From Amia ocellicauda (lineage: Eukaryota; Chordata; Actinopteri; Amiiformes; Amiidae), in NCBI RefSeq assembly GCF_036373705.1, contig NC_089869.1, positions 13,527,676 to 13,591,675 on the forward strand: DNA of 64,000 nt, given 5' to 3'. This document shows, in pieces, positions 12,194-26,200 of the stretch. The position numbers were made by a program, and so were the translations under genes. The notes beneath the pieces were generated by a model that did not search any database, was not told the DNA's origin, and was given only the letters and a program-made list of their open reading frames with translations. The number at the start of each line of letters is the position of its first letter. The first letter of the stretch is position 1.

Positions 12194-15100
12194 CTGGGAA
12201 TAAAAAGAGTAAAAAACAGTTTATATAGGTTAAATCAGGCACTACCAAATACATTCTTAGTCATCCAAAATGTATTCTCTCTTCATATTCCATTTCTTCA
12301 TCACGTTCTTGTTATGATGTTGAATCTTGACTGACATTTACCTGACTTCCCCAAATGTTTGTATTATCGAGTGAAAAGAAGGACGTTTGGTGGGATTTGG
12401 GTTCCAACAACTCTTCATGCACTGAAACAGGCCATCCAGGGGCCCATCAATGCTCTCTGGGAGATTTCTAGGGTTTACAGTATTTAGAACCTGCATCAAT
12501 ATGGGAAAATCAGTTATCATTAAACTCTGAATCCAGTGGGCACCATTTTACTTTATTTTACTGAATAAGTCCACCCCAGTAAGTAGACTATTGCATAGAA
12601 CTCTACAATATCCACTGGCTAAGTTCAAACTGGACACAAAAAACATGTTTCTGTAATGAAGACAATAATATATATCCTCCAGACAATGTATCAGTTCTGT
12701 AATTTGTACTATTTTATATTTTTGAGGAAATTAATTTAAAAAAACTGTAATAACTTCAACATTCTGAATTGTTATGCAATTGGAAATCGACAAAACAAAC
12801 GTACTAACATTTGAGAAATGGAGACTTGTTTATAAGGGTTTAAATATGTGAAACTACAGCTGGATAGATTATTCTGAATGTACAGTGATTTCCAATCAAC
12901 CCCTGCTATAGTTTGTGTGAATAATGTATCAATACTTGCACTAAACAAATCTAAGTATAGCAAAGTTAGTGTTGCCTACCTGGCACGAATTCACATTACA
13001 GAATGGCTTCAGGGCCTTCTTAAAGTAAATCCTGGGTATACCAAACACTAGTAAACTTTCCCAGATCATAATGCCAAACATGAAGACGTCCGAGGCCCGG
13101 GAATACACTCCCCCCTGCTGAACTTCTGGAGGAGACCTGATTGTGAAATAAACAGTAGAACATTAGACATTGGTCCAGGGTTTTGAAGACTTCAGTTCGC
13201 ATTAGTGAGATCAATGAAGTTTCTAATCCTACTGTGTTCATATTTGGCTGCACAGTATGTATAACTGAAAACATGAAAATGTAGAATGATTAATATTGTA
13301 ACCATATTAGGCATTCAAGATCACATAAGGCATAAACACAGTTAAAGTTAGATCAATATTTGAGGTTGAATTGCTGTGATGGGAATTTTAAATATGGCAC
13401 TTGATTCTGTCTAAAAACACATGTGGTTGTAAACACAATTACCATTTGACTGCATCTTCCGGCATTAATTTGTAGACATTTGGGAATGCTAAATTGTCCG
13501 ACGTCTTATTGGGAAGGTAAACGGCTCGTCCAAATCTGCCAACTTTCACTTTTTGCTGAAAAGAAGTTCGAAATTTGACTTCAGTGATGGAGTTTAGAAT
13601 TTTGTCTCCCTTCGCAACAGTTCTCGAAAGCAAATTCTTCCTTTAAATACAAATATAACAAACAAAACTACACATCAATCACCTGTTGTTGGAAGACGAA
13701 CATGTTACAGGCCCTCACGTCGCAGTGAATGATTGACAGGTCATGGAGGTTCCTCAGTGCTTGAGCGATCTGTTGCAAGTAGTCCAGCCGCTCCTGCAGC
13801 TCCACGCTCTCCATGGCAGCAATGTCAAGGAGGGTGAAATGGAAGTTCACCAGAGGCTCTGAACTCTAGAAAAGTGGCCGTGAAACAGTCACTTGTGTGT
13901 TTCTGTATCTGATAGTGTCGTACAAACACTGAAATCCAGTGTACAAGATCATGTCACTGAAGATTTAAGAGGGTGATTGGTCTTCAGATGCATATGACTT
14001 GAGACTGCAGGCCTAGGTAACAATTTTTTTTTTTTTGGTATGATGTATGTACCTTTATTATACAAAAATAACAAAAGTTACAATACTTTGCTCCCTATCA
14101 TTTATAGGCTTATTTTGTTAACTCAGTATACCACAGTGGGTCATATATGTTTTAACAGATGTAATTATATCCAGAAGAATAGTTTAGAGATTTAAGCCTA
14201 ATACAATTTATTATGCACTGATAATGTAAAAGACATGGACTTTTTAAGTTGTATTTTTAATTAAGATTTCTGTAATGCTAAAGGTATACATCTAAATTAT
14301 GAATTGGGATTCATTTAATTAAATAGTGTAACTTCACTTTATGATGCATTTCAAAAGCTGCAGTTACACTTACCAGAGTAGTAGAATAACTGTATGAGAT
14401 ATCGTCTATGCACAGGAAACTGGGTCCTGATAAACTCAGAAGGGCTTTCCTGGTCTCAAGGCTCATTCTTACAGAGACCACCTCTTTCAGATTAAAGCCC
14501 TGGATATACAAAATACACTGCATAACAAAAACATTTCCATACAGGGATAAGAAGGCCTGTTTTTAATGACTGGTGGAAAACTCAATAAGTTGATTTCATA
14601 ATACATATGTATCCACATGTAACCACATACAAAAGTGTATGGAGAGAGGGAAAAAAAAACTGCATTCGCACACAAACCGGTTGGGTAAATGTTAAAATAT
14701 GGATTCTTTCTGCTGTATGCCCAGCTAGCGTGCAGAGTTATCCAAGAAATATTCACCTTTGTGATCATGTCAGCACACAAGTCAGTTTTCTGAGGTTCAT
14801 CTGTTTTCTCTGGAACATAAATCCCTTTAAAAAGAGAAACAAAACAAAATGCACTATTGAGCCATTTTAATATCGGATTCATGAAAGCATTGCAGTAAAA
14901 TATTGTGAGTATAATATATACTAATTGTTTAATGTTGGTTGACTCATTGCTTAAAAGCAAAGACTATAAAGTAGGTTAAGACTATTGTCATGAAGCTGTA
15001 TTGCATAACTTGAAGTAGGTGAAGCAATATTTCACAACTACAGACAGAGGGCAGTATGTGCCTTGTTTCCACCGGCTACCTGAGCCAGCTGTAGTTCTAA

Positions 15101-18100
15101 AATAAGTTCTAAAAGTATTGCTGTAAAAAATAAAAAAGGCTGTAGAATTAATCTAACAAAGTCTATCCATCAAGCTCCTATGCAAACAGTCTTGGCTCTC
15201 ATCCATAGGTTAGAGTGTATTCTTAAATTAACAAAATATACGCCACATTTTTCAAGAGGTATTTTAATTAAATCGTATTAGATTAAATAAGTACACATAA
15301 ACCACAATCTGATTTGCTGGTGCTTGGTTGATTTGTGTGCTTCCTTCTGGCAATGGAATGGATCGATTGTCCATGCTCGCCTTCTTGCAGCCACCCTGCC
15401 GCACAGAGAGCACCACACACAACATGTGGGTTAGAAATGGTGGTTTTGCAGCATCAGTACAGATCCTGCCTATCATGAACCACCATCTGGTGTGTCCTCT
15501 CCCTTCAATTTGGAGATAAATGTCTGGAAATGTAAAGGATGTGTGTAGATGTTTTTGTGTGAAGCAGATCTCTGGATTGAACATTAGGATTTAAGTCCCT
15601 TACCATCATCATCCAAATAGCCCTGTTGAAAAAACAAAAGCAAAAGGGGAAAAACACAAACAAAACAATGAGACGCTACATTTTTATTCATATTTTTCTA
15701 GACAGACAACATTGGGAGTTTCTGAACTTCCTTACAGAAGTATACATCAGATTAAAGTAAACTATCTGACTACCTGTGTCACTGCACTTTCAAATATTAT
15801 TAACTATGTATGCTGGAGTGCAAATATAGGCAATTTATATTTTAGACATGGGATTGATTTGTACCTGATTATATTGCTTTTAAAATTATATTTGTCATTT
15901 AATTACACAACACCAGACTTACAGTTGTGTGTGTGTATGTGTATGTATGTATGTATGTATGTATGTATGTATGTATGTATGTATATAGGGCTTATATTTC
16001 CTCATTGTGTTTTATTGAACAGGTATTTACAGAAATGTGGACAGATAGTAAGATAAGACTCAGAAATGGCTTGTTTTCTTTCCTTATTTGTAATACATTA
16101 ACCACTGTGACAGTAATGAGTTGCACCTGGGGAAAAAACAAATCCTAATTATAGAGGTATTTTGACAAAGGTTATTGAAATTGAAACTTACCCTTTCAAT
16201 GTTACCTTCATCAATTGGAGGTGATATACAATCAGTAATGTGAAGCTTCGCAATCCTGTCTCCTAAGAGTGAAGAACATTAAAATCAGCGACCTGTATAT
16301 ACCTCAATATATTGGTTTAATATAAGTTTGAATGTAGTTAAAAATGTAATATTGCTTATTGCTGCTTACCAGAATATAATTTGTAATTCTCCAGCTTAAC
16401 CACTAAATCTTCAGCACTTGAACTGTTAATAGTCTCCAGGTCCAAACAACTGGCTATTATATCATATAACATGTCTGGTATGAAGATTAGCTTTTGTGCT
16501 TTATGCCCTTCTATTACCTATAAGGGAAATACAAATAAATAAAACATTTTATTGCATATAATAACCAGGAGCATACAGTCTGTACAGTTTGTCTTTACTT
16601 TTAAATGTAATCTTTGGCAAGAAGTGTTTACATCTGGGTCTGGAGTTTCCAGAGAGAGGCACTTGTTACAAATACATGCTTAATTACATTTAGTTATTTA
16701 CTGTTTTTATTTTTTGTAACTCTCCTCCTTGCATTTTTTTCTATTGCATTGGAGATTGTAATGATCCAACTACTACAACATATATGGAATAAACCTGAAC
16801 GATATTAATGGGCAAGTTGGGTAACCATCATTTTTTTTATAATTAAACAAACATAACAAGCTAAACAGAACTTTACTGAAGTAATTATAGTCCTCGTTAT
16901 GGTTTTCATCCCACATTTAAACCATAACTGACTGATTGTTGCATCCTCCCAGGAGCTTGGTAACAATCTGGCACCACCTCCCCACTCCTCCCTCCCTTGG
17001 ACAAAAAGAGAGAGTATACCTCGCTTATGACATCCTGTGTGTTCATGTGGTCTAACTCCAAATAGGGCTGCCTTCCATATGACAGGACAGAGAAGTATGT
17101 TATGGCAACCATCCATGTATCTGAGCCAAAGGAGAATTCGTGTTTTTTCAGAGACACCGGCGCACTGAAACGGACAGCCAGGGCTTCCTTCATGTCACCT
17201 GCAAGAGAGGGAATACTAACTTTATACAAGGATACTTGTCTGCACACCCACCAGTCTGTCCCTAGGCCTTTTAAACTTCTCATGAAATAATTCTTTGTCA
17301 GATAAAAGTGGAGAACGTTACTATATTAACAATATTTGATACTGATTAAGGGTGCTTTAAACAAGCAACCCCAATACATGTCTTAGTTAAAAAAAAATAC
17401 AAACAACAGCATTATATCTTTTACCCAAAGTCCAATGCTATGATTTTTGCACTGTTATTTTTACAACATGAGAAGAGAAGGATTGAACAGTACCATGGAA
17501 GGTTGCATCTGTATCATATTCACAGTCTGGATCGGAATAATAATAATTTTGATCCTTCACCACACTTCGTGCCATGAGGAAGCTTGAGAGCTTGACAACG
17601 AGCTGTGGCGCCAGGTTCCCAGTTCTCATTGATCCAGTGAAACTCGCCGGGGTTATGTCTCTCAGAAGGAGTTTGCGGTCATGGCAGTAGTGTACGGCTT
17701 TGGCCACCGAAAGGAAGATTTCCAACATGTTTGATAAATGGAGATGGTTTTCATTGTCATGCAGGAGTCTGAGCAGGGGCTGATGGTCCTCGAGTGCGTA
17801 AAAAGGCAAAGGACCACGGGGATTGGCTTTCCAGAGTTTCGCCACAAAATCGTTCTCACTGTCTTGACAAAGTGCCTGGGTAGTGAAGACTAGATCGTGA
17901 AATCGGATGTAAAATTCATCCGTGTGGTTTGTTTTCAAGGCATCATTGAGGGTCTGCTGCAAGCTCACGTATATCTTAACATCCCCTTGATATGTTGTGC
18001 CTCTGAGAACTAAAGTGTTCATCCTTTTCTGATGCTTGCCTTTGAAAGTAATACCTGAGAATTGTACTGCACAATGCAGGTATTTGCCAGACTTTCCTTT

Positions 18101-20218
18101 ATTACTGCAAATTCTTGACCAAGTCTGGAAACATTATATGTTGTGTTAAAGAACACTGTGGGGGCAAAGTAGTTCCTGACCTCTTTGACTGGGTGATAAA
18201 CTAACTTTTGGAAGAAATGTGAAAGGATAAGTATTTGATTGCTTTTCTTGGAACTCTTTTGCTGGCAGTATGTCCACAATCTCTCCAGTAATGCTTTGCA
18301 CTGATCCACGTCCGCTAGAATGATGGAAAAATAGTTAGGAAAATAGAATTGGGAAATAAACAAATAAGTAGCACAGAGAAACATGTGTAAAGAACGTGGA
18401 TTGGGTGAACAGTCTGCTATTGCTTTTTTTTAAGGTAAACAACTTCTAACAGATATGGTAGTAACATCTTTATAATTTAATTTCAGAGCAGATCAAATCA
18501 AATTTAGATTATTTCTATTCTAGCACATGATTTCATGAGTTTGAAACCTCTTTTTTTTTATGTATGGCGTACTGTCATATCCCATCTTAAGACTGCTTGA
18601 AAATATGCCATGAACATCCATCAAACATTGCCCAAGAAAGCAGACTTTTATTGTTGGATTTTCCATGGCAACAACACCAAGCACAGTATGCTAATTGAGG
18701 CACATGATACGGTTTTGTTTTCAAATGAGTAATCCGATCAATAATGCCTGAAAGTGGGTTTTCTCATTAATAAAGTTGAATAGCTTAATGTTAACATCTG
18801 TGACCACATTCTTTAATGATTCTCTCTAGCTTGGTTTTCAAAATGTTGAATAAGATACATGAGAAACGATTGTTGAACTCCAGTTGTTACTGTTTTGGTT
18901 TTGGAGGACGTGTGCTCCGATTGAGCTGCTGCTTACCATATGTGCGTCCCTTTAGCATGTAGTCAGTGACGCGTTCCACCACTCCCAGAAAACACCCCCA
19001 TTCCTTATTTCCCAGCTTTACACAGGTGTTTTGGAGAAATACCTTGTGCTGATTAATCTGATTTTCTTCAAAGATCTAAAATACATTTCTCAAATTAATT
19101 TACTTTAACACTAACATATGTTAAATACAAAATTCACTGAATTAAAATGTCAGATTTCTATAGCATGGTACATTTTAAGAAAACATTTACATTTATATTT
19201 GATGGACGTTACATTCTTAACCAAACAGAAAATGGCAGTCAGACAGTGGTATTGATGTTTGAAAAAAATGCTTATATAAAAAGACTTTTTTTTTTTCTAA
19301 AATTAGACTTGAGTTATCATGTATACATTTAGAAAAAAATACTTCTACAATTTTCTAAATTTACTTGGCTTAAATACTTAATTTGACCTGTGTTGATTTT
19401 AAAAGCCAACACCATCCATCACTTAGATGATACTTTTTCCTGCCTGTTTGTCATTGCTGTTTGTCTGGCAGTTGACCAAATGTGCCAACAGACCTTTAAA
19501 GGGTATAAAATGAAGTACCTTTTCAGTGATGATCACTAGGAAAATATTCCTGATTGCCCAAGGTAGCTTCTTCATGTTCCGTTGGAAGTCTTGGACCAGC
19601 AGATCTCGGCACGCAACCGAATCCATCTCTTCAAACAGTCGAGGAACTTTCTCCAGAAGGCTGATGCAATTCTGCACAATACTGCTGGTACTCTGTTGGG
19701 CACTCTCTAGGTTGGCATAAAGGGCTCCTCGGAATTTCTGGTAGAACCTTTGGCAGAGTGAGCTGAAGGTTTTCTTTTTTCTGGCAAATGAGAACCGCTT
19801 CCATGCCCGACGAGGAGATACCATCTTTTCTGGTATGTCTAGGTTTTTGGAGATGCAGGTGTTTAAGAAGAAAGCTGCCAGGATGTAGCAGTGTAACTCT
19901 TGCTGCCTGTACAACAGCTCTGGGTCAGCAGAGGTCTCTCTTAGAATAAGTTTCTGGACATCCTGTTCCAAATCTTTCAAATCCCTTTGTTTGCTAAATT
20001 TGATGAGGTTTCTCTTCAAGACTCTGGCCAGAGCAGAGGTGGCTTCCTTTCTTATTTTTTCATCTTCATTTTCAGTAGCTGCCGCCCACAAAACATCATC
20101 TTGATTCTTAGAGGCAGCCTGCTTAATCCTTTGGAAGATATTTTCTTTTGTCTCTACTTAATATTAACAAAAAGGTAGAACAAATTTGGTTTGTTTCCAG
20201 CCATCATCATCATCATCA

Positions 20219-20261
<43 letters not shown>

Positions 20262-23200
20262 TCCATTTAATGTTCTGCTGAATTTGTGTGGACTCAGATA
20301 TTCAGTCTTTTGTGGCCTCAGTGGTATTTACAGGATGGTTTAGTGAATAATCAAACACATTCGCTAGGCATTTCATCATTTTAAGTCTTCACACATACTT
20401 GTTGAATAATTAATCTGGAATTTGTCTGAAAGATTTATTGTTTATCTGTATTAGATTTACAGTTTTTTATTACTATAAGCATAACTCTAGCCATTAGAGG
20501 AAAGGTTTCACAGTTATTACCTTGTGCTGCTATTTCTGGAAATAAAGATTTTTTTCCTCTGAAAGATCCTCTCATGTAGTGATTTCTGTCGAAACTCTGT
20601 TTTAATGGATCTGTTAAAGAAGGAGTTTGTAGGATTTACTGAACCCATATGCAAGCAGGGGCTTGTAGCTGTAGTTATGCTGTCAGTTTTGTTTTTGCTA
20701 TTAAGTAGTAGTTCTGTGGCTCACCAAATATATATTGATGAAAACATCTTATCAATGAAATCAAAAGAAAAGTATTCCGTATGAAGTTTTTTTGTTTTAC
20801 CTGGTCTGTATTAGTACTGCTCAGACTTGGATAATATTAGCCTTACCTTAGATTATTTAAAAGCAATAACAATTAGGGCTAATCAAAACTTTGACCGACC
20901 TGCGAATCACAAATTACAAATGTGGTCAGAAGACACTTTCTACTGGTTTCTACTGCAGGTAGGTTAGTCTTTTTTAATGCTCATTACAGCAATATCAGTG
21001 AGCTGGTATACACTCACCTAAAGGATTATTAGGAACACCATACTAATACTGTGTTTGACCCCCTTTCGCCTTCAGAACTGCCTTAATTCTACGTGGCATT
21101 GATTCAACAAGGTGCTGAAAGCATTCTTTAGAAATGTTGGCCAATATTGATAGGATAGCATCTTGCAGTTGATGGACATTTATGGGATGCACATCCAGGG
21201 CACGAAGCTCCCGTTCCACCACATCCCAAAGATGCTCTATTGGGTTGAGATCTGGTGACTGTGGGGGCCAGTTTAGTACAGTGAACTCATTGTCATGTTC
21301 AAGAAACCAATTTGAAATGATTCGACCTTTGTGACATGGTGCATTATCCTGCTGGAAGTAGCCATCAGAGGATGGGTACATGGTGGTCATAAAGGGATGG
21401 ACATGGTCAGAAACAATGCTCATGTAGGCCGTGGCATTTAAACGATGCCCAATTGGCACTAAGGGGCCTAAAGTGTGCCAAGAAAACATCCCCCACACCA
21501 TTACACCACCACCACCAGCCTGCACAGTGGTAACAAGGCATGATGGATCCATGTTCTCATTCTGTTTACGCCAAATTCTGACTCTACCATCTGAATGTCT
21601 CAACAGAAATCGAGACTCATCAGACCAGGCAACATTTTTCCAGTCTTCAACTGTCCAATTTTGGTGAGCTTGTGCAAATTGTAGCCTCTTTTTCCTATTT
21701 GTAGTGGAGATGAGTGGTACCCGGTGGGGTCTTCTGCTGTTGTAGCCCATCCGCCTCAAGGTTGTACGTGTTGTGGCTTCACAAATGCTTTGCTGCATAC
21801 CTCGGTTGTAACGAGTGGTTATTTCAGTCAAAGTTGCTCTTCTATCAGCTTGAATCAGTCGGCCCATTCTCCTCTGACCTCTAGCATCAACAAGACATTT
21901 TCGCCCACAGGACTGCCGCATACTGGATGTTTTTCCCTTTTCACACCATTCTTTGTAAACCCTAGAAATGGTTGTGCGTGAAAATCCCAGTAACTGAGCA
22001 GATTGTGAAATACTCAGACCGGCCCGTCTGGCACCAACAACCATGCCACGCTCAAAATTGCTTAAATCACCTTTCTTTCCCATTCAGACATTCAGTTTGG
22101 AGTTCAGGAGATTGTCTTGACCAGGACCACACCCCTAAATGCATTGAAGCAACTGCCATGTGATTGGTTGGTTAGATAATTGCATTAATGAGAAATTGAA
22201 CAGGTGTTCCTAATAATCCTTTAGGTGAGTGTATGTTGGCAAGATTAAAAAAACAAAACAATCTTTACACTGAATCTGAAATTTTAAACAAAGGTTTAAT
22301 ATTGCACTTTGTATTGCTCTTATATTTTGTAAGTTGCCCTGGATAAGGGTGTCTGCTAATAATAAATAATATAAACCGCAGGACATTTTAAATCAGACTT
22401 TTGTTGTGAGCAGTAAGGATGCAATTTAGTATAAAGGTATGAGATATGCTTACCAGGAAGAACAGACCCATTATAATATACGTCCCCTGCAACAAAACAA
22501 ACAAGTAAGGTAAGTTAAAATGTTTATTGAAATAAATCACATTCAGTGAAAAATCTATTGTTACTTGCACCTGCTCTGGGTCAGTTAATATTACTTTAAT
22601 ATATACTTTATATGAAATGTAGCATAGCATCTTCAACTTATTCAAATATCATTAGCCGTTTCTGCGTGAAAGGATACTTACGACGGTCGGGCAAATCATA
22701 AACTGTGCAGAGTGAAGAATCTGAAATAAACCAACATAAAACTGAACAGATCTGAAGCAACTCGTGCCTAGTTGAACTAAACAGTGATCCACTAACAAAG
22801 CAACACATGCAGGTTAGGCCTATACTATAGTACAATGTGCCATTGCCATGATTTAAAAAACAAGATAAGCACTGAAGAGGGATGGGCAGCAGGTTTGTGA
22901 GGCATTGTGTGTGTGCTGGCGTGCCCCGTTTCCACTGGCTAAGCGTCCGTGTTCAGCGGCCGGTTAACTTGCTGCTGCTGGACGCGTCCGTCCCACTGAG
23001 GACGTGATTCACTGTGGGCAGCGGAGTGTGTGTTTGACGGAGACACATTGTGTCGGAGATATAACCTCAAGTGCCGAGTGCGATCACGAAGAAATTGCAG
23101 TTTTATTAGCAGCATGGAGTAAAATCCACGTACAGAAACAATGACTGATACAGTTAATATCCGTGTGTATTAACACAGCGCCTGACTAGTTAAAATAAAC

Positions 23201-26200
23201 TGAAGGATATTAATCGGATCAGCAGCCGATGTTATTAATACTGTATGACAGCTGGCCGGTGTTCAGGACAATCAGTATGAAGGCGAACACGATTCAGTTA
23301 ACGTGTCCATTTACAAGATGCATTAATGAATAAATAAATACAGCGGATCTGGGTTTCCCTCTAAAACATTAATAAATGCGTCCATAAACGGCATGACTGA
23401 GACGCGCACTTTAGTTCAATTATAACCGGCTATATTGTATCTGGATGATTCATCGTGAATCGTGTGTATTGTGTTTCAGCTGTAACTTGCCCGGGTTAAG
23501 GACGTCTGATAAGTACATTATAAATAATACGGCAAATAGTATCGATTGCAGTTACAAATCTGTAGTAAGAGTAATATGGGAGTCACGCTGTGCCGTTTAA
23601 AATACATATATACCAGCACAAATGGTGACGATAATAATAACAATACATATTTGCTATTTATTTTATTGTTGCGCATGGAAACGTATTCTTATGGGAACAC
23701 GCTTGTGTGAAAATAATGTTGTGTACACGTTCAGCTCTTCCTAATATCTCTGAACAGAAACGTGTATTTATTAGGCTGTTTGCAATCATATAAAGCAGAC
23801 ACACAAGTCCTCTCCACGTCAGGCTGTGTCGCTCGCAGTGTTTCCTGTCTCTGTTTTTAACACAAACCAAACCCACGGCCGCAGCTCCTCCATCACAGGG
23901 ACGGGTGACTGCGGCCTGCTTTACACACGCAGCCCAGACGCGTGTGAGGACGGCATGGCAGACACGACGCTTAAGCCAGTGGAACCGCAGTACTGTCTTT
24001 TGTGTAGCCTGGGATGTTTTGGCTGTAAAATGATTGGTGGTGTGTTACTATGACATTGATTAAAATGTTCAACTCAACAACCATGTTCTTGACGTAAATG
24101 CAGCAGTTTAAAAGGATTACTTACTTTCAGTTACTTCGTAATAAGTTGTTGATGACATTTCTGGGGGAGTAAAGAAGAACCCTAATCAAAATTGAAATCC
24201 ACCAAAGTGACTCGTACGGTAACGGTTAACTCAGATTCCATTAGGTATGATGCCATTCAAACATAGCCGAGATTATACCGGCATCCCATTGGATTGATCA
24301 GTTCAAAGTCATTTGTAGACCAGAAATGTCAACCTTTCCCCCTGTCAATCAGGTAAGAGTGAGCTGCAGTACACTGTGCACATCACTTAGTGCATCACCA
24401 GCACAAATCTCTTTATATAAGACTTCTTATAGGTTCCTAAAGATACAGACACACAAAGGAAAACAAATTAATCATTTTACATAGTTTCTGACATCCTCCC
24501 AATACTTAAGCATTTTTAAACTTGACCACATCAATGAACCTACTTTCACAACTTCACAAAAATAAGCTGTGTGGAAACCCACAAGAATTGAAATGATTTC
24601 TTACTTTTTTCCTTCTTCAAATGAAGGTGAAAGTTGCGTGGCAGTGATGTTAAAAGTACAGGTAACATACTTTTCTGGTCAGTGCTGCTTACCTGAATCT
24701 CTTTCTCCTTTAGCCAGTTGCAGACGTTTCTCCAGGGGGAACTTGGCCTTCTCTTTCTCTATTGTTTCACAAAGCTTTGGCAGCAATACTGCCATTTCAG
24801 AGTCTATTGCATTCAGACTGAAGCAGGTCTTTAAGAAGGGTGATTTGTGATCAATGGGTTCAAATAACAGGAGAACCGTTCTACGCAGTATGTTGCTTTG
24901 CATGAACCAGCTTTTCATTCTGGAGAACCACGGGTCCTGGTAAACTGGAAGAATTGTAACTGGGATGACTCTGAGAGGTTCAGTGAAGGCTTGCATATAT
25001 ACCCCTCCTCCAGTGTAGTCCCGGCAGCCATGGTAACACTTGTATCCTCTCTCTTCTAGTGGTTTGACAATTTCTTTCTCTATCCGATCGTCAATTTCTT
25101 CCTGTTTTTTACTTCGAGGTTCATTACCAGAAGGGATGTAGAGATCGTAGCAGTATATCTCATGGAACACCGAGTCACCTGTAGAAATTAAATGAACTGT
25201 GAAATGAAATGGACTATATATTCAACAAGCAGTAAGCTTATTAATTTGTGATACATGTGTATTCTCAAGGTAATCTAAAGTGTTCAGTGTTTGTTTTTTG
25301 TTGAATAGTTTGAAGCTGTAATTACTTGATTTTACATAGTGATGGTCTTGCGTTTTTCAGTGATTTCTGTGCAGTAGAGCTAGGATACTCAACATGTAAC
25401 AGCTCTCAAGTTTTCATTCCGTCAATGGGTGAGATTTTTCACTTAGAAAAAAGCGAGAGAAACAGGTCCCACTGACAAAACCAGCAGCCTGAGCGAGTGC
25501 AGTGCGCGTAGTTGTGGAGTGGGGGGAGGAGGGGAGAGCTATGTAACAAGGCAGATTTATTTCCTTATACATTAAGAGAAGGTACAAGACATGACAAGCA
25601 AAACAGCAGCAGCCCTGTTTTAACAAAACCCTTTTTTTGTTTTTAACAATGTTGTAGCATTTAAATTGGAATTTGCATGCTGTTGTCCCAGCCACCTCTG
25701 GTACAGCAAAGTGTGTTCGATTCTTTGTTACTGGTATTTATAAAAGGATTTACTACTCTTATAGTTATAGATATGTCTGGTCATTGTCTTAACCCACTGT
25801 TGGGTACATTTAGCTTTTCCTGATAAACTTTGTAGTTTGAGCTCTGTAGTATTTTGGGTTAGGATTGTAATCTGAAACCTTAAACAATACGTTTATAATG
25901 CTCCAAACACTCAAATCAAAGCAGAGTTATGGAATTTGCCATGTATCACACTACTCTCATACTATCATTGTTTTAATAGTAGGAAGGAAGTACAGATTGC
26001 TTATCACATAGATCACAGTTCTGCTTATCACCTCATGTGATATTATTATCTAGGCAGTTTGTGTTAAGTACCAAGCAGTCTGATTTTGAAGGGTGATTAG
26101 TAACAGAAAGGTTTCCTTTTCAATTACTGTATATAATTCCAAAAGAACAGTCTTCATGTCAATAATGTAGCAACAATAATAGTGGGTTTGGCTTTTAGCC

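Noticed and set aside
14487..14960. 157-codon minus-strand frame
   Set aside because: It reads through a real 68-nt exon (14757-14824) and its flanking introns in a mostly non-coding way.
15264..15525. Possible extra exon (DIYLQIEGRGHTRWW…) with a plausible acceptor in phase 1
   Set aside because: No donor gives a consistent join to the next exon, while the 15604 exon joins directly and in phase to 14824. It could be alternative, but support is too thin.
18055..18119. A 65-nt intron to explain the frame break
   Set aside because: GTCAAG…TCTCAG would fix the phase but lacks a pyrimidine tract and branch point and is shorter than usual. It is kept only as one option.
12055..18314. Calling the tandem kinase-like gene a JAK kinase
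   Set aside because: The gene has no FERM or SH2 coding exons, both kinase-like domains are degenerate, and the N-terminus is a TIR domain joined in phase.
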